Assembly (NCBI GenBank): GCA_023421395.1
Contig: JAEZTL010000003.1
Coordinates: 62,001-126,000, forward strand
DNA from: Bacillota bacterium
GTDB lineage: Bacteria > Bacillota > Clostridia > Christensenellales > Aristaeellaceae
Direction: 5' to 3'
Length of the DNA: 64,000 bases
The translations under genes were made by a program, and so were the position numbers. Below are positions 25,116 through 34,076 of this stretch, piece after piece. The notes beneath the pieces are model-generated. The model did no database searches and was not told the origin of the DNA. It saw only the letters and a program-made list of their open reading frames with translations. How positions within the stretch are numbered: position 1 is the stretch's first letter; each line of letters starts with the position of its first letter.

Positions 25116-25583
25116 ATGTACGGCGAGGCGGACCTCAGCCGGACCGAGCGGGCGCGCCGGCGGGCGCTGAACGCGGCGCTTCTGATGGGCGGCGCGGCGC
25201 TTTTCGCGGTCGTCGCGGGGATGATCCTCCGGATCAAGCCGCTGGCGCTGGCCGCCGCCATCGCGGGCGGATGGGCGGTGTACGGCTGGTACTCGCTGAA
25301 GCTCGCGCCCTGGAACGCATATTTGAAATTTCTCCGGGACATGGCTTCGGGCCTTCGGCGCGAGACGCGGGGCGAATTCGTATCCGCCGGCGGGGAACCC
25401 CGGATGGCGGACGGCGTGCGCGTGCGCGATTTTCTTTTGAATGCCGGCGGGGACGTGCCTCAGCTCTTTTACTGGGATGCGGAAAAGCCGATGCCGGATT
25501 TGGCGCCGGGACAGCCTGTACACCTTACGGCCTTTGGCAAATTTGTCACTGCCTGTGAAACGGGGCAATCGGAAGGGGGATGA
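25116..25583 (+). CDS. Small membrane protein, function unknown
   Basis: A 155-residue protein with a basic N-terminus, two adjacent membrane helices (about 18-38, ALLMGGAALFAVVAGMI, and 42-58, PLALAAAIAGGWAVYGW) and a soluble C-terminal domain containing DVPQLFYWDAEKPMPDLAPGQ. I recognise no family. AAGGGGGG precedes ATG 25116. The stop is 6 nt before the Usp gene, so they are likely cotranscribed. Confidence 0.7.
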   Translation: MYGEADLSRTERARRRALNAALLMGGAALFAVVAGMILRIKPLALAAAIAGGWAVYGWYSLKLAPWNAYLKFLRDMASGLRRETRGEFVSAGGEPRMADGVRVRDFLLNAGGDVPQLFYWDAEKPMPDLAPGQPVHLTAFGKFVTACETGQSEGG

Positions 25584-25589
25584 CGCGCC

Positions 25590-25964
25590 GTGCGGGTGCT
25601 CGTCTGCGTGACCGTCCAGAAATCCTGCCGTCAGCTGATTGAATTTGGGGCGCGCGTCGCTTCGGAGCAGGGGGCGGGCCTTGCGGTACTGCACGTGGCG
25701 GGGCGCACGGATAACTTTCTCGGCAATCCCGCCGAGGGCGAGGCGCTGGAGGAACTGTACGAGATTTCCTCGGAGTACGGCGCGGAGATGACCGTACGCC
25801 GGGCGTCGGACGTGGCGGGCGAGATCGTCGCCTTCGCGCGCGCCACCGAAGCGGGGACCATCGTGATGGGCCAGTCCCGCCAGTCGGGCCGGGACATCCC
25901 CGGTCAGCTCAGGGCGCTGCTGCCGGGCGTAGACGTTCGGGTGCTGTATCCGCAGGCTGTGTAG
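25590..25964 (+). CDS. Universal stress protein (UspA) family
   Basis: A 124-residue alpha/beta protein beginning VLVCVTVQKSCRQLIEFGARVA, with the C-terminal ATP-site-like motif IVMGQSRQSGRDIPGQL (a variant of GxxGxxxxxxGS). Sequence resembles the Usp-like part of KdpD sensor proteins more than E. coli UspA. GTG 25590 follows GGAAGGGGG. It is probably cytosolic; the trigger is unknown. Confidence 0.78.
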   Translation: MRVLVCVTVQKSCRQLIEFGARVASEQGAGLAVLHVAGRTDNFLGNPAEGEALEELYEISSEYGAEMTVRRASDVAGEIVAFARATEAGTIVMGQSRQSGRDIPGQLRALLPGVDVRVLYPQAV

Positions 25965-25978
25965 GCGCGCGGGCGTTC

Positions 25979-26011
25979 CGCCGGAATATAACAGCGCGCG
26001 GCGGGCTTTTT
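25979..26011 (+). terminator. Possible intrinsic terminator after the Usp gene
   Basis: CCGCCG and CGGCGG arms around a 13-nt loop are followed by GCTTTTTT. The stem is short but the T-run is good. Confidence 0.45.
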
Positions 26012-26079
26012 TACGAAACATTTGCGAGGCGCAACTCGTCTGAAAGACACGGAGAGAATGTTGTTGAGGTGACGCACCC

Positions 26080-27219
26080 ATGAACAAAGGAAAAGCGCCG
26101 CGCGCGCTGGCGCTCACGCTCGCACTGGTGCTGGTGCTGGCCGTCGGCCTGACCACCGTCGCGGAAATCGTGCCCGGAAATCCCATGGGCAGCTTTGCCG
26201 CGATGTCTGAGAAGGCGGCGGCGACGGCTACCCCCTCGCAGGGGGGCGTCTCGGCGGCCGAGGAGGACCAGCAGCTGCTGGACGATACCTATGGCGCGGA
26301 CGACGGCCAGGATGACGACGCCGTCATCGAGAACCCCACCGAGGAAGAGCAGTTTCTCACGGATCTGATGAACGAACTGGACGTGGATGATACCAACGCG
26401 CTGGACAAGGTCAACGGCATGACGCAGATCCTCTTGATCGGCGTGGACGCGCGCCCGGGCCAGAAGACCGGCCGAAGCGACACCATGATGCTCCTGACCA
26501 TCGACGCCGAGCACCAGAGCCTGAAGCTCACCAGCTTCATGCGCGACCTCTACGTGGAGATCCCCGGCCACAAGAACAACCGGCTGAACGCGGCGTACGT
26601 CTTCGGCGGGCCGGAGCTTCTGATCAAGACGCTTAAAAAGAACTTCGGCGTCAGCGTCAACTACTACGCGGCGGTCAATTTCTCGCTGCTGGCGGACTTG
26701 ATCGACCAGATCGGCGGTCTGGAGATCGACATTGAATCCAAGACCCAGATGAAGTACATCAACCTGGTCATCAAGGAAGACAATGTGGTGCTGAAAAAGG
26801 CATACCCCAAAGCGGGCATCAAGACCGACGACAACCTGCTGACCAAGACCGGCGTGCAGCTTTTGAACGGCCGTCAGGCCCAGGCCTACGCCCGGTACCG
26901 CAAGGGCTCCAGCGACTTCCAGCGCACCGAACGGCAGCGCCAGGTGGTGCTGAAGGCGATCGAGAAGGTAAAAGAGATGTCGATGCTGGACGTGGGCAAA
27001 CTGGCGATGGCGAATCTGGACAAGGTGACCACCAACCTGACGGTGGCGGACATCCTGAAGCTGGCCCCGGCGGCGTTCCAGCTGAAGGACACCGAGGTCA
27101 AGCAGCTGCGCATCCCCATCGACAAGGGCTACACCTCCAAGACGATCTCCGGCATGGCGGTGTTGGTGCCCAACCGTGAGAAAAACGTCAAGGCGCTGAC
27201 CAAGTTCCTTTTGAACTGA
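26080..27219 (+). CDS. LytR-CpsA-Psr (LCP) family cell-wall ligase
   Basis: A 379-residue protein with an N-terminal membrane anchor (ALALTLALVLVLAVGLTT), an acidic linker (DDGQDDDAVIENPTEEE) and the LCP domain: ILLIGVDARPGQKTGRSDTMMLLT, SFMRDLYVEIPGHKNNRLNAAY with the polyprenyl-phosphate-binding Arg/Asp pattern, and RYRKGSSDFQRTERQRQV. LCP enzymes move glycopolymers from undecaprenyl carriers to peptidoglycan or proteins. Single-gene unit with a strong terminator behind it. Confidence 0.93.
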   Translation: MNKGKAPRALALTLALVLVLAVGLTTVAEIVPGNPMGSFAAMSEKAAATATPSQGGVSAAEEDQQLLDDTYGADDGQDDDAVIENPTEEEQFLTDLMNELDVDDTNALDKVNGMTQILLIGVDARPGQKTGRSDTMMLLTIDAEHQSLKLTSFMRDLYVEIPGHKNNRLNAAYVFGGPELLIKTLKKNFGVSVNYYAAVNFSLLADLIDQIGGLEIDIESKTQMKYINLVIKEDNVVLKKAYPKAGIKTDDNLLTKTGVQLLNGRQAQAYARYRKGSSDFQRTERQRQVVLKAIEKVKEMSMLDVGKLAMANLDKVTTNLTVADILKLAPAAFQLKDTEVKQLRIPIDKGYTSKTISGMAVLVPNREKNVKALTKFLLN

Positions 27220-27248
27220 TGCGCCGCGCGCGGCAATCCTGACGCGAG

Positions 27249-27282
27249 AGGGGCCCCCGCCGATACGCCGGCGGGGGCCCCT
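27249..27282 (+). terminator. Strong GC-rich terminator hairpin
   Basis: AGGGGCCCCCGCCG and CGGCGGGGGCCCCT arms, 14 bp, lie between the convergent LCP and DUF4179 genes; TGTATCATC follows, so it may act in both directions. Confidence 0.7.
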
Positions 27283-27297
27283 GTATCATCCCGCCCG

Positions 27298-28503
27298 CTA
27301 CTTTACCCGGACGGTCGCCGCCTCGTCCAGCAGGTAGTTTTCGGGAACTTCCAGCCTATCGTGGGGGCAGGGCATCAGCGTCACGCTGTCGGGGATGTCG
27401 CCGACGGGCCCCCAGGAACCGGTGAACACGATCCGCTGGGGATCGCCCCGCTCCTCGGCTTCGTAGTCGAAGCCGCTGGAGGACCCGCCGGTCACGTCTT
27501 TCAGCAGGTCCTTTCCGTCCGGCCCCAACAGGCTGTAGCTTCGGTAGATCAGCGGGTTGATGCTGTCCCAGCCTAGATCCTCCCCGGTCAGCGGCGCCTT
27601 TGGATAGAGGTACAGCCGCACGTTGGTGGACGCCGGGCCGAGCGCCAGCTGATCGACCACGAGGGTGTAGGCGTCAAACTCAAAGGTGGTCTGCCCGTCT
27701 GGCACCGCGCTCCCGGCCTTTCGAAGGGCTTCCGGCTGTACGGTAATCGAAACGGGCAGCGCCGCGACGGTTTCGGTGTACCCCAGCTTTTCGTAGACAT
27801 CCACCGGGCTCATGGCCCCTCCGGGCTCGTAGAGCGCCGCGGCCTCGTCCGTCATCAGCTCATACCGGTCCGGCTCGTAAGGGTCGGCAAAGGAATCCGT
27901 CAGCGGGTCCGGCGGCGCGCCCGCGCCGGGGTGCGACCACGAAAGATCGGTCAGCGGCCGCAGCACGTAGCCCGTGAAGGCGATCTCGACGGGTTTTGCG
28001 GTGTCCAGATCGAAGTCAAAACGGGTTTCATCCAGATCAATCTGCACCGGCTGGCCCTTTCGGAGCGCCCGGAAAGCGTCCAGCCCGCCCGCCCAGATGC
28101 CGTGGCCGCCGACGCGGGGCGTATCCACCGCGCACAGCAGCGTTTCGTCCAGGTCGGAGGTGAAGGTGACGCGCATGTGCAGCGAATTTCCCTCCAGCAG
28201 GTATTCGTCCACGGTCAGGCGCACGCCGCCGTGTTCCACACTGAGATCCGGCTGGGCCAGCAGTTCCTGCGCGGCCTCGGGCGGCTTTTTCCCGTGAAAG
28301 AGCGAATCCAGCAGCCCGCTCCGGGTCGCGGCATAGGCGAGCCAGGCGAGCAGCAGTACGCCGATGAGCGCCGCAATCAGCGCGGCGGAAAATCTTCTTC
28401 GTTCGGCCGCTTTTCCATCCCCCAGTTGATCGATCGCACTCAGAATGCGCCGGTGGAACGCCTCCGGCATGGCCGGGCAGGCGTTTTGCAGCCTTCGCTT
28501 CAC
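27298..28503 (-). CDS. DUF4179-like membrane protein, likely anti-sigma partner
   Basis: A 401-residue protein: cytosolic N-terminus (about 1-43, with PEAFHRRILSAIDQL), one membrane helix (about 46-66, AALIAALIGVLLLAWLAYAAT) and a long extracytoplasmic beta-rich region. This is the layout of DUF4179 anti-sigma-like proteins encoded after ECF sigma factors. GTG 28503 overlaps the sigma-factor stop by 4 nt and follows GGGAGG, confirming the pairing. Inference: it holds the sigma factor and senses an envelope signal. Confidence 0.8.
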   Translation of the reverse strand: MKRRLQNACPAMPEAFHRRILSAIDQLGDGKAAERRRFSAALIAALIGVLLLAWLAYAATRSGLLDSLFHGKKPPEAAQELLAQPDLSVEHGGVRLTVDEYLLEGNSLHMRVTFTSDLDETLLCAVDTPRVGGHGIWAGGLDAFRALRKGQPVQIDLDETRFDFDLDTAKPVEIAFTGYVLRPLTDLSWSHPGAGAPPDPLTDSFADPYEPDRYELMTDEAAALYEPGGAMSPVDVYEKLGYTETVAALPVSITVQPEALRKAGSAVPDGQTTFEFDAYTLVVDQLALGPASTNVRLYLYPKAPLTGEDLGWDSINPLIYRSYSLLGPDGKDLLKDVTGGSSSGFDYEAEERGDPQRIVFTGSWGPVGDIPDSVTLMPCPHDRLEVPENYLLDEAATVRVK

Positions 28504-28967
28504 GTTGATCCCTCCCCCTCCGAGAGCGTTTTCCGGAGCTCGCGCTTTGCGTGCTCCAGTCGCCATTTGACCACGCCGGCGGTGACGCGAAGGATTTTCG
28601 CCGTTTCCGCCACGGAATAACCCGCCACGTAGCGCAGCAGCAGCGGCGTTCGGTACTTCTCCCCCAGCGCGCCGAGGGCATCCCTGAGACCGGGATCGGG
28701 CGGCTCGGCCGGCGCGTAATTTTCCGGGAGCTCGGCCGCGGGCCGGCTCCGGCGCTGGAGGTTCCGGCACTCGTTGATGAGAACGCGCACAAGCCAGGTT
28801 TCAAAGTACGCCGGATTGCGCAGCGCGTTTCTGCCCGCCCAGGCCTTGGCAAGGGCCTCCTGCACCGCGTCCTCGCACCGGGCGTAGCCGCCCAGCGTCA
28901 GATAGGCGATGCGAAACAGCTTCTCCTCACAGGCGACGACCCGGTCGGTAAATTCCCGTGCGTCCAT
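28500..28967 (-). CDS. ECF-type RNA polymerase sigma factor
   Basis: The 155-residue protein has sigma region 2 (CEEKLFRIAYLTLGGYARCEDAVQEALAKAW) and region 4 (LLLRYVAGYSVAETAKILRVTAGVVKWRLEHAKREL), without regions 1 or 3, as in extracytoplasmic-function sigma factors. GAAGGTGCCCG precedes ATG 28967. It is coupled to the membrane protein downstream, which is its probable anti-sigma factor. Confidence 0.93.
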   Translation of the reverse strand: MDAREFTDRVVACEEKLFRIAYLTLGGYARCEDAVQEALAKAWAGRNALRNPAYFETWLVRVLINECRNLQRRSRPAAELPENYAPAEPPDPGLRDALGALGEKYRTPLLLRYVAGYSVAETAKILRVTAGVVKWRLEHAKRELRKTLSEGEGST

Positions 28968-29040
28968 CGGGCACCTTCTTCGCTTGTTTTTGTCATGACG
29001 CCTGTTAGACGGCGCAGGGCAGGGGAATGACTGGCCGCAA

Positions 29041-29069
29041 AACAAAAAAATGCGCCGGAAAACCGGCGC
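29041..29069 (-). terminator. Intrinsic terminator of the sugar ABC operon
   Basis: On the minus strand GCGCCGG-TTTT-CCGGCGC (29069-29052) is followed by ATTTTTTTGTTTT, 24 nt after the last permease gene stop. It isolates the importer operon from the sigma-factor gene. Confidence 0.9.
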
Positions 29070-29092
29070 GGGGCGGGCGTCAGGCGCGTGGG

Positions 29093-30001
29093 CTACTTGA
29101 TGGACCCTTCCACCATGCCCTTGATGATGTACTTCTGCGCGAAGAGGAACAGCACGATGATGGGCAGCATGGCCAGCATGGCGCTGGTCAGGATCAGGTC
29201 CCACTGCTTGAGATAGGAGCCCACGAAGGCGGTGACCGCCAGAGGAATGGTCTGCACCGCGCCGTTGGAACCCAGCACGAGGAGGGGCAGCAGGTAGTCG
29301 TTCCAGATCCAGATGCCGTTCAGGATCAGAACCGTCACGGCCACGGGCTGGAGCAGCGGCAGCACGATCCGAAAGAAGGTTTCCGCCTGGCCGCAGCCGT
29401 CGATGGTGGCGGCTTCCTCCAGTTCCAGCGGCACGCCCTTGATGAAGCCGTGCAGGATGAAGATGGACATGGAACAGCCAAACCCCAGGTACGCGAACGC
29501 GATGCCCTGGTACGTGCCGAGCAGCGGAACGCCGGTGGCGCCGCCCAGAATGCGCAGCCAGCGAACCAGCGGGAACATGACCACCTGGAAGGGGATGACC
29601 ATGGCCGCCACGAAGGCCATAAACACGATGGTGGACCAGCGCTTTTTGTTGCGCACCAGCACCCACGCGCACATGGCGGAGAACAGCAGGATGACCGCCA
29701 GCGAGATCACCGTGATGATCACGGAATCGAAGAACGCGCCGATGTAGTCGGTGGTGGGGTTATTGAAGATCGTGACGATGTTGGTGAACATCTGGCCCCA
29801 GTTCGTCGGCCAGGAGACGGCGGAGAAGATGATGTCCTTGGCGGTCTTGGCGGCGTTCAGGACCACCATCCCAAAAGGCATCATGAAGAGGAGGAAAAGC
29901 ACAATGCCCACAGCCTCCACGGCGATCTTTCCGGCCTTGCGCGAGAAGGCACCCTTTTCACCGACGCAGTCCAGCCGGGTCGGGCAGGCCTTGTTGGTCA
30001 T
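29093..30001 (-). CDS. Carbohydrate ABC transporter permease (MalG family)
   Basis: A 302-residue protein with six predicted membrane helices and the cytoplasmic EAA loop EEAATIDGCGQAETFFRIVLPLLQPV. It is the second permease of a CUT1-type sugar importer. Its ATG shares one nucleotide with the stop of the upstream permease (TAATG). No ATPase gene lies nearby; a shared MsmX-like ATPase encoded elsewhere is the usual arrangement. Confidence 0.92.
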   Translation of the reverse strand: MTNKACPTRLDCVGEKGAFSRKAGKIAVEAVGIVLFLLFMMPFGMVVLNAAKTAKDIIFSAVSWPTNWGQMFTNIVTIFNNPTTDYIGAFFDSVIITVISLAVILLFSAMCAWVLVRNKKRWSTIVFMAFVAAMVIPFQVVMFPLVRWLRILGGATGVPLLGTYQGIAFAYLGFGCSMSIFILHGFIKGVPLELEEAATIDGCGQAETFFRIVLPLLQPVAVTVLILNGIWIWNDYLLPLLVLGSNGAVQTIPLAVTAFVGSYLKQWDLILTSAMLAMLPIIVLFLFAQKYIIKGMVEGSIK

Positions 30002-30885
30002 TACATCTCCACCTCCTTGCGCTTGTTGAAGTAGACCTGTACCAGCGAGAACACCACCAGCACCAGGAAGAAGACCACGGACTTGGCCTGGGCCTCCGCC
30101 ATCTTGTTGGAGCCGTTGGCGGTGTTGAAGATATCCATGGCCAGCAGCTGGCTGGCCTTGGTCACGCCCCCCATGAAACGCGTGCTGGGCCCGCCGTTGG
30201 TCAGCGTGAAGTTCATGTCAAACTGCTTGAAGGAGTTGGTCAGCGTCAGGAACAGCGAAATGGTGAAGGCGTTGGCCATCATGGGGATCAGCACCCTGCG
30301 CATGCGGGTGAAATAGCTGGCGCCGTCCACCGAGGCGGCCTCCAGTACGCTGGTGGGCACCGACTGGATCGACGCCACGTAGATCATCATGATGTAGCCG
30401 GCGTACTGCCAGGTGTTGACGAAGCTCATCGCCCAAATCACCGTGTTCGGACGGGAGATGAGCGACTTGCCCAGGTACGGGATCGCCCCGCCCGCCAGCG
30501 TGAAGACGTTGTTGAACAGAAACTGCCAGATGTAGCCCAGCACGATGCCGCCGATCAGGTTGGGCACGAAAAAGCCGGCGCGATAGAGGTTCCGAAGCCG
30601 CGCCTGCCCGGTGACCAGGAGCGACAGAAAAAAGCTGACCACGTTGACCAGCACTACGTTGATCACGGTATACTCCACCGTGATCATGAACGAATAAAGA
30701 AACTGGGGCTGGTGAAACATGCCCCGGAAATTTTCAAAACCAATGAAGGTGATGGTTTCACGCACGCCGTTCCAGTCCGTCATGGAATAATAAATGCCCA
30801 GAAAGAACGGGCAGAGGATCACCATGACGAAGGCGAACAGGCAGGGGAACATGAATGCGAGGTCCACAGACAGTTTACGCTTCAA
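30001..30885 (-). CDS. Sugar ABC transporter permease (MalF family)
   Basis: A 294-residue six-helix permease with the EAA motif LEAASVDGASYFTRMRRVLIPMM and the typical N-terminal FLGIYYSMTDWNG. It pairs with the downstream MalG-like permease and the upstream binding protein. The gap to the binding-protein gene contains a strong hairpin that probably lowers permease expression relative to the binding protein. Confidence 0.92.
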   Translation of the reverse strand: MKRKLSVDLAFMFPCLFAFVMVILCPFFLGIYYSMTDWNGVRETITFIGFENFRGMFHQPQFLYSFMITVEYTVINVVLVNVVSFFLSLLVTGQARLRNLYRAGFFVPNLIGGIVLGYIWQFLFNNVFTLAGGAIPYLGKSLISRPNTVIWAMSFVNTWQYAGYIMMIYVASIQSVPTSVLEAASVDGASYFTRMRRVLIPMMANAFTISLFLTLTNSFKQFDMNFTLTNGGPSTRFMGGVTKASQLLAMDIFNTANGSNKMAEAQAKSVVFFLVLVVFSLVQVYFNKRKEVEM

Positions 30886-30937
30886 AGCGGTTTGCCCCCT
30901 TCGCGGCGCGGGAAGCCCGGCCAGTTGTATGTCAAAA

Positions 30938-30963
30938 GGGGGGAACCGCGAGCGGTTCCCCCC
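30938..30963 (-). terminator. Intercistronic hairpin between binding protein and permease genes
   Basis: A perfect 12-bp inverted repeat, GGGGGGAACCGC / GCGGTTCCCCCC, separated by two bases. No T-run follows on the minus strand in the usual position, so it more likely stabilises the upstream binding-protein mRNA or attenuates partially. Confidence 0.65.
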
Positions 30964-30975
30964 GCCGGGGGATAT

Positions 30976-32244
30976 TTACATGCTGGGGATGGTGGCGATG
31001 GCGTCGGTCAAGTCCTTGATGAGCACGTTCACGTCCGAATGATCCTGCGCGAACAGGTCGAACACCGGGCCCAGCACGTTCTGGCCGGTGCCATCGGGCA
31101 TCGAGCCGAAGCGCCAGTTGTAGTTGCCGCCCTTGGCGCTGGCATCCACCAGCGCGGCGGAGAACTGGCCGGTGGGCTTGAGCGTCACGGACTTGAAGGC
31201 GGGCACCATGCCGGCCTGGTTGACCATGTAGTCCGCGCCCTCGGGCGAGGTGGCGAGGTAGTCCAGGAAGTCCTTGGCGGCCTTCTGCTCGGCCTCGGAG
31301 GCGCCGCTATTCAGGCAGTACCAGCTGGGCGCGGCCATGAACAGGCCCGCCATCTCCTGCTTGTCGGTGAAGCAGTGGGAGATGTAGCCCATCTTGAAGG
31401 TCACGCCGAGCTGTTTCATGTTGGGATCCACCCAGTTGCCCTGGTTGATGAAGGCGGTCTTGCCCTGCGCGAAGGAGGACACCTGCGCGTCGTAGTTGCC
31501 GTTGGTCAGGATGTCCTGATCGGCGTAGTCAAACAGCAGCTTGACGTAGGCGGCGTAGTCCGCCATGCGGTCGGCATCCACTTCACCCTGAAGGAGCTTG
31601 TCGAGAATCGAGGTGTCGTCGTAGGCGAGGCCGCCGGCCAGATAGGCGTTGAAGTTGTGGTTGCCCATGGTCCACCACATGCCGCCCGCGATGGAAGCGG
31701 CCATCGAAACCACGGCGTCCAGGCCCAGGTCGGCCTTCTGCGCGTCGAGCGTTTCCAGGGCGGCCTTGACCGCGGAGTAGGTGGTCAGCGTGGCGGGATC
31801 GATCCCGGCCTTTTCAAGGATGTCGGCGTTGTAGCCGAGGCCGAAGCCTTCGACGGCCACGGGGAAGCCCACGACCTTGCCGTCGTCGCCGACGTACGCA
31901 AAGTCGGTGTCCTTGACCCACGCGCAGTCGCTCATGTCGGCCATGTTGTCCTTCCACAGGTCGTAGCCGCCCTTGCCTTCGATGTTGAACAGCGTGGGCA
32001 TCTGGCCGGCCTGCAGCTTGGCCTTCAGCGCTCCGCCGTAGTCCGCGCCGCCGCCCAGCGTCTCAATCTTGACGGTGACGCCCGGGTGCGATTCGCTGTA
32101 CGCCGCGGCGAACGCCTGAAGCGCGGAATCGATTTCCACCTTGAGCTGGAACATGGTGACCGTGACATCCTGCTCCGCGTTCGCCACCGGGAACATGGCC
32201 AGCGCGAGCAGAAGCGTGAGGGCCAGCGCGATGATCTTCTTCAT
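30976..32244 (-). CDS. Extracellular sugar-binding protein of ABC importer
   Basis: A 422-residue SBP_bac_1 family protein: VTVTMFQLKVEIDSALQAFAAAY..., MPTLFNIEG, FPVAVEGFGLGYN, GKTAFINQGNWVD. The signal peptide MKKIIALALTLLLALAMFPVANAEQ ends in ANA-E with no lipobox cysteine, which is unusual for a Gram-positive binding protein, where a lipid anchor normally holds it at the membrane. The sugar cannot be told. First gene of a three-gene operon. Confidence 0.9.
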   Translation of the reverse strand: MKKIIALALTLLLALAMFPVANAEQDVTVTMFQLKVEIDSALQAFAAAYSESHPGVTVKIETLGGGADYGGALKAKLQAGQMPTLFNIEGKGGYDLWKDNMADMSDCAWVKDTDFAYVGDDGKVVGFPVAVEGFGLGYNADILEKAGIDPATLTTYSAVKAALETLDAQKADLGLDAVVSMAASIAGGMWWTMGNHNFNAYLAGGLAYDDTSILDKLLQGEVDADRMADYAAYVKLLFDYADQDILTNGNYDAQVSSFAQGKTAFINQGNWVDPNMKQLGVTFKMGYISHCFTDKQEMAGLFMAAPSWYCLNSGASEAEQKAAKDFLDYLATSPEGADYMVNQAGMVPAFKSVTLKPTGQFSAALVDASAKGGNYNWRFGSMPDGTGQNVLGPVFDLFAQDHSDVNVLIKDLTDAIATIPSM

Positions 32245-32285
32245 AGGTTAGCCTCCTTGAAAGTCATAGTGTGCCGTGCACCCCA

Positions 32286-32314
32286 AATATACGCGATTTG
32301 TCCGCATTTGTCAA
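32286..32314 (-). promoter_or_regulatory. Consensus sigma-A promoter of the sugar ABC operon
   Basis: Minus-strand TTGACA (32314-32309) and TATATT (32291-32286) separated by 17 nt; the -35 is perfect. The start codon is about 40 nt downstream. Confidence 0.85.
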
Positions 32315-32479
32315 GGCGAATATTTACAATACGGTCTATCTGTTGGCTGAAAACGTTGCCGAAATGGGCAAATTCATCATAGACTGGGAGGAGAAAGCGG
32401 AGGGGATCTGAAAAATTAACAAACGCCGCACCCCGGGATGGGGCGCGGCTCAAACTGGATTTTTTTCGGGGGCTAGGCC

Positions 32480-33960
32480 CTACCTCCCCCCTTTATGCCC
32501 CGACTTCTCGGCATGTCCCAGCAGAAACAGGAAGGCGAAGGCGGGGATTCGGATCATCTGCTTTCCGCACGGGGCGGGCTGAAGGCCACAGGCATCGAAA
32601 CGCTTGGTGATGGTCAACGCCGCGCCGGCTTCTCCGCACAGCTGGGCAATGGCGGAATCATCGGAAACGGGGGCTTGTTCGCGACACTTGACCTCTAGGA
32701 GGATATTCCGGATGTTTGGATGGTCTGCAACGATGTCAATTCCCTTTCCGCCGCTGAAATACCCGACTTTCGTGGCGTTCCGGTAGATAGAAAGAAGCGA
32801 CATGCTTGTATACCGCGGTCTCGACGATCTTGCCCATTTTTTTTCGCATCCGTTAAGAGCTCGTCATCCATTAACACAGCGTTGCGGAGGGCGGCGTCTG
32901 CAATGTAGATTTGGGCCGGGCCTTCAGTATTTACCGGCCATCCATTTCCAGCGGATGGCTCAGATAAATCAGGTTGGCGCTTTCAAGGCAGCGCACATCC
33001 CTCTCAACCGTCGCCCGCGAAACGCCGTTTCGCTTTCCGGAAATCGCCTCAAAAGAAACAATTCCCGAGGAAACGTTGCACAGATACGGAAGGATGCGTT
33101 CGAGTTCGGTGGCGTTTCGGATGCCGTACAAGGAAGGTCGCGTTCAAGGACTTTGTGCGCCACCCCCTTCCGCATGGCCTGCCGGGCCGACACATCGCTT
33201 TTGACCAAAGCCAATTCCGGGAATCCTCCGACTCCGAGATACCGGTTGAAGTGATTTTGCGCACCGAAAAGCTTAACCATGAGGCGGCTGCGCTCGTCGT
33301 GTGTCAAGCGCAAAAAGGCGGCGGGGCGTATGGGGGGATCAAGTGCGGGGATTTCTGCGTTGATCAACGCGCGGTATTCATAAAACGAAAGCGTTGGAAT
33401 GGGAATGACGCTCCAACGGCCGGCGTCGCTTTCCATACAGCTCTTAAGAAGTACGGGGCCGACCCAGTCGCAGCCACTTGCGTTTCGGCCGTTGATCCCA
33501 AATGGTTTTTGGCCATCGCTCCCAGTTGGCCGCGTACTGGATTTCATCGAAGAAGCAATAAACATCTTGAGTGGGACCAATATTCTCATGATGACAGTCC
33601 GGCACATCATTTGACTTAGCGTAAGGATGGGATGATCCATCGAGATAAAAACAACGCGGCTTGGCGCCACGCCTCTATCCAGCAGAGAGTGCATCATCCG
33701 ATACCGAATGGTGGTCTTTCCAACCCGCCGCGCTCCACTCAATACGGCGATGCGCCGGATACCGGTCCGGTCAAGGCGCCTCAGCGCTTCGATTTATGCC
33801 GAGCGCCGGTAAGGCTTGACGAGATCGGAATACACCGCGCCGCTTTTCCGCCAGGGGGTAACCCCCAAAAGCACTTTTAGAATTTTCGCTGAATCTGTTA
33901 GCGACAAGCGGCATCGCCTCCTGGCCTAATGGCTCTCTGAGATGCGTCTCTGCAAAGAAA
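32480..33960 (-). pseudogene. Decayed AAA ATPase with DUF4143-type C-terminus
   Basis: Fragments of one protein occur in order across different minus-strand frames: an N-terminal part (AFGGYPLAEKRRGVF near 33860), a P-loop LSGARRVGKTTIRYRMMHSLL and ISMDHPILTLS near 33650-33730, EYRALINAEIPALDPPIRPAAF and GVGGFPELALV near 33200-33370, a winged-helix part (ATELERILPYLCNVSSGIVSFEAISGK near 33000-33120), and the C-terminal VGYFSGGKGIDIVADHP / ILLEVKCRE near 32650-32780. At least three frameshifts are needed. The family is the AAA_14/DUF4143 ATPases, often mobile or toxin-antitoxin associated. The region has visibly lower GC than its neighbours. Confidence 0.8.
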
Positions 33961-33986
33961 CAATGCAAGGATCCTTGCATTGTTTC
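33957..33986. promoter_or_regulatory. 30-bp perfect palindrome upstream of the decayed ATPase
   Basis: GAAACAATGCAAGGA followed directly by its exact reverse complement TCCTTGCATTGTTTC, no central gap. It lies just 5' of the ATPase remnant on the minus strand. It could be an operator, a terminator with a very small loop, or an insertion-associated site. Confidence 0.6.
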
Positions 33987-34076
33987 CGGAAAAAGAGCTG
34001 AATAGGTTTGGAATCCAAGAATTCCGCCGGCCCATGGGCGGGAGTAAGGCGGTGGCGGAAAGTTGGCAGCGACGCG

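Noticed and set aside
32345..32360. cre-like (CcpA) sequence upstream of the sugar ABC operon
   Set aside because: TGAAAACGTTGCCG deviates at the terminal CA of the consensus and lies upstream of the promoter; too weak to call.
32969..33742. Reading the 257-codon minus-strand frame as an intact ATPase
   Set aside because: Only its ends match the AAA/DUF4143 family; the middle is out of frame relative to the expected sequence, so it is treated as part of a pseudogene.
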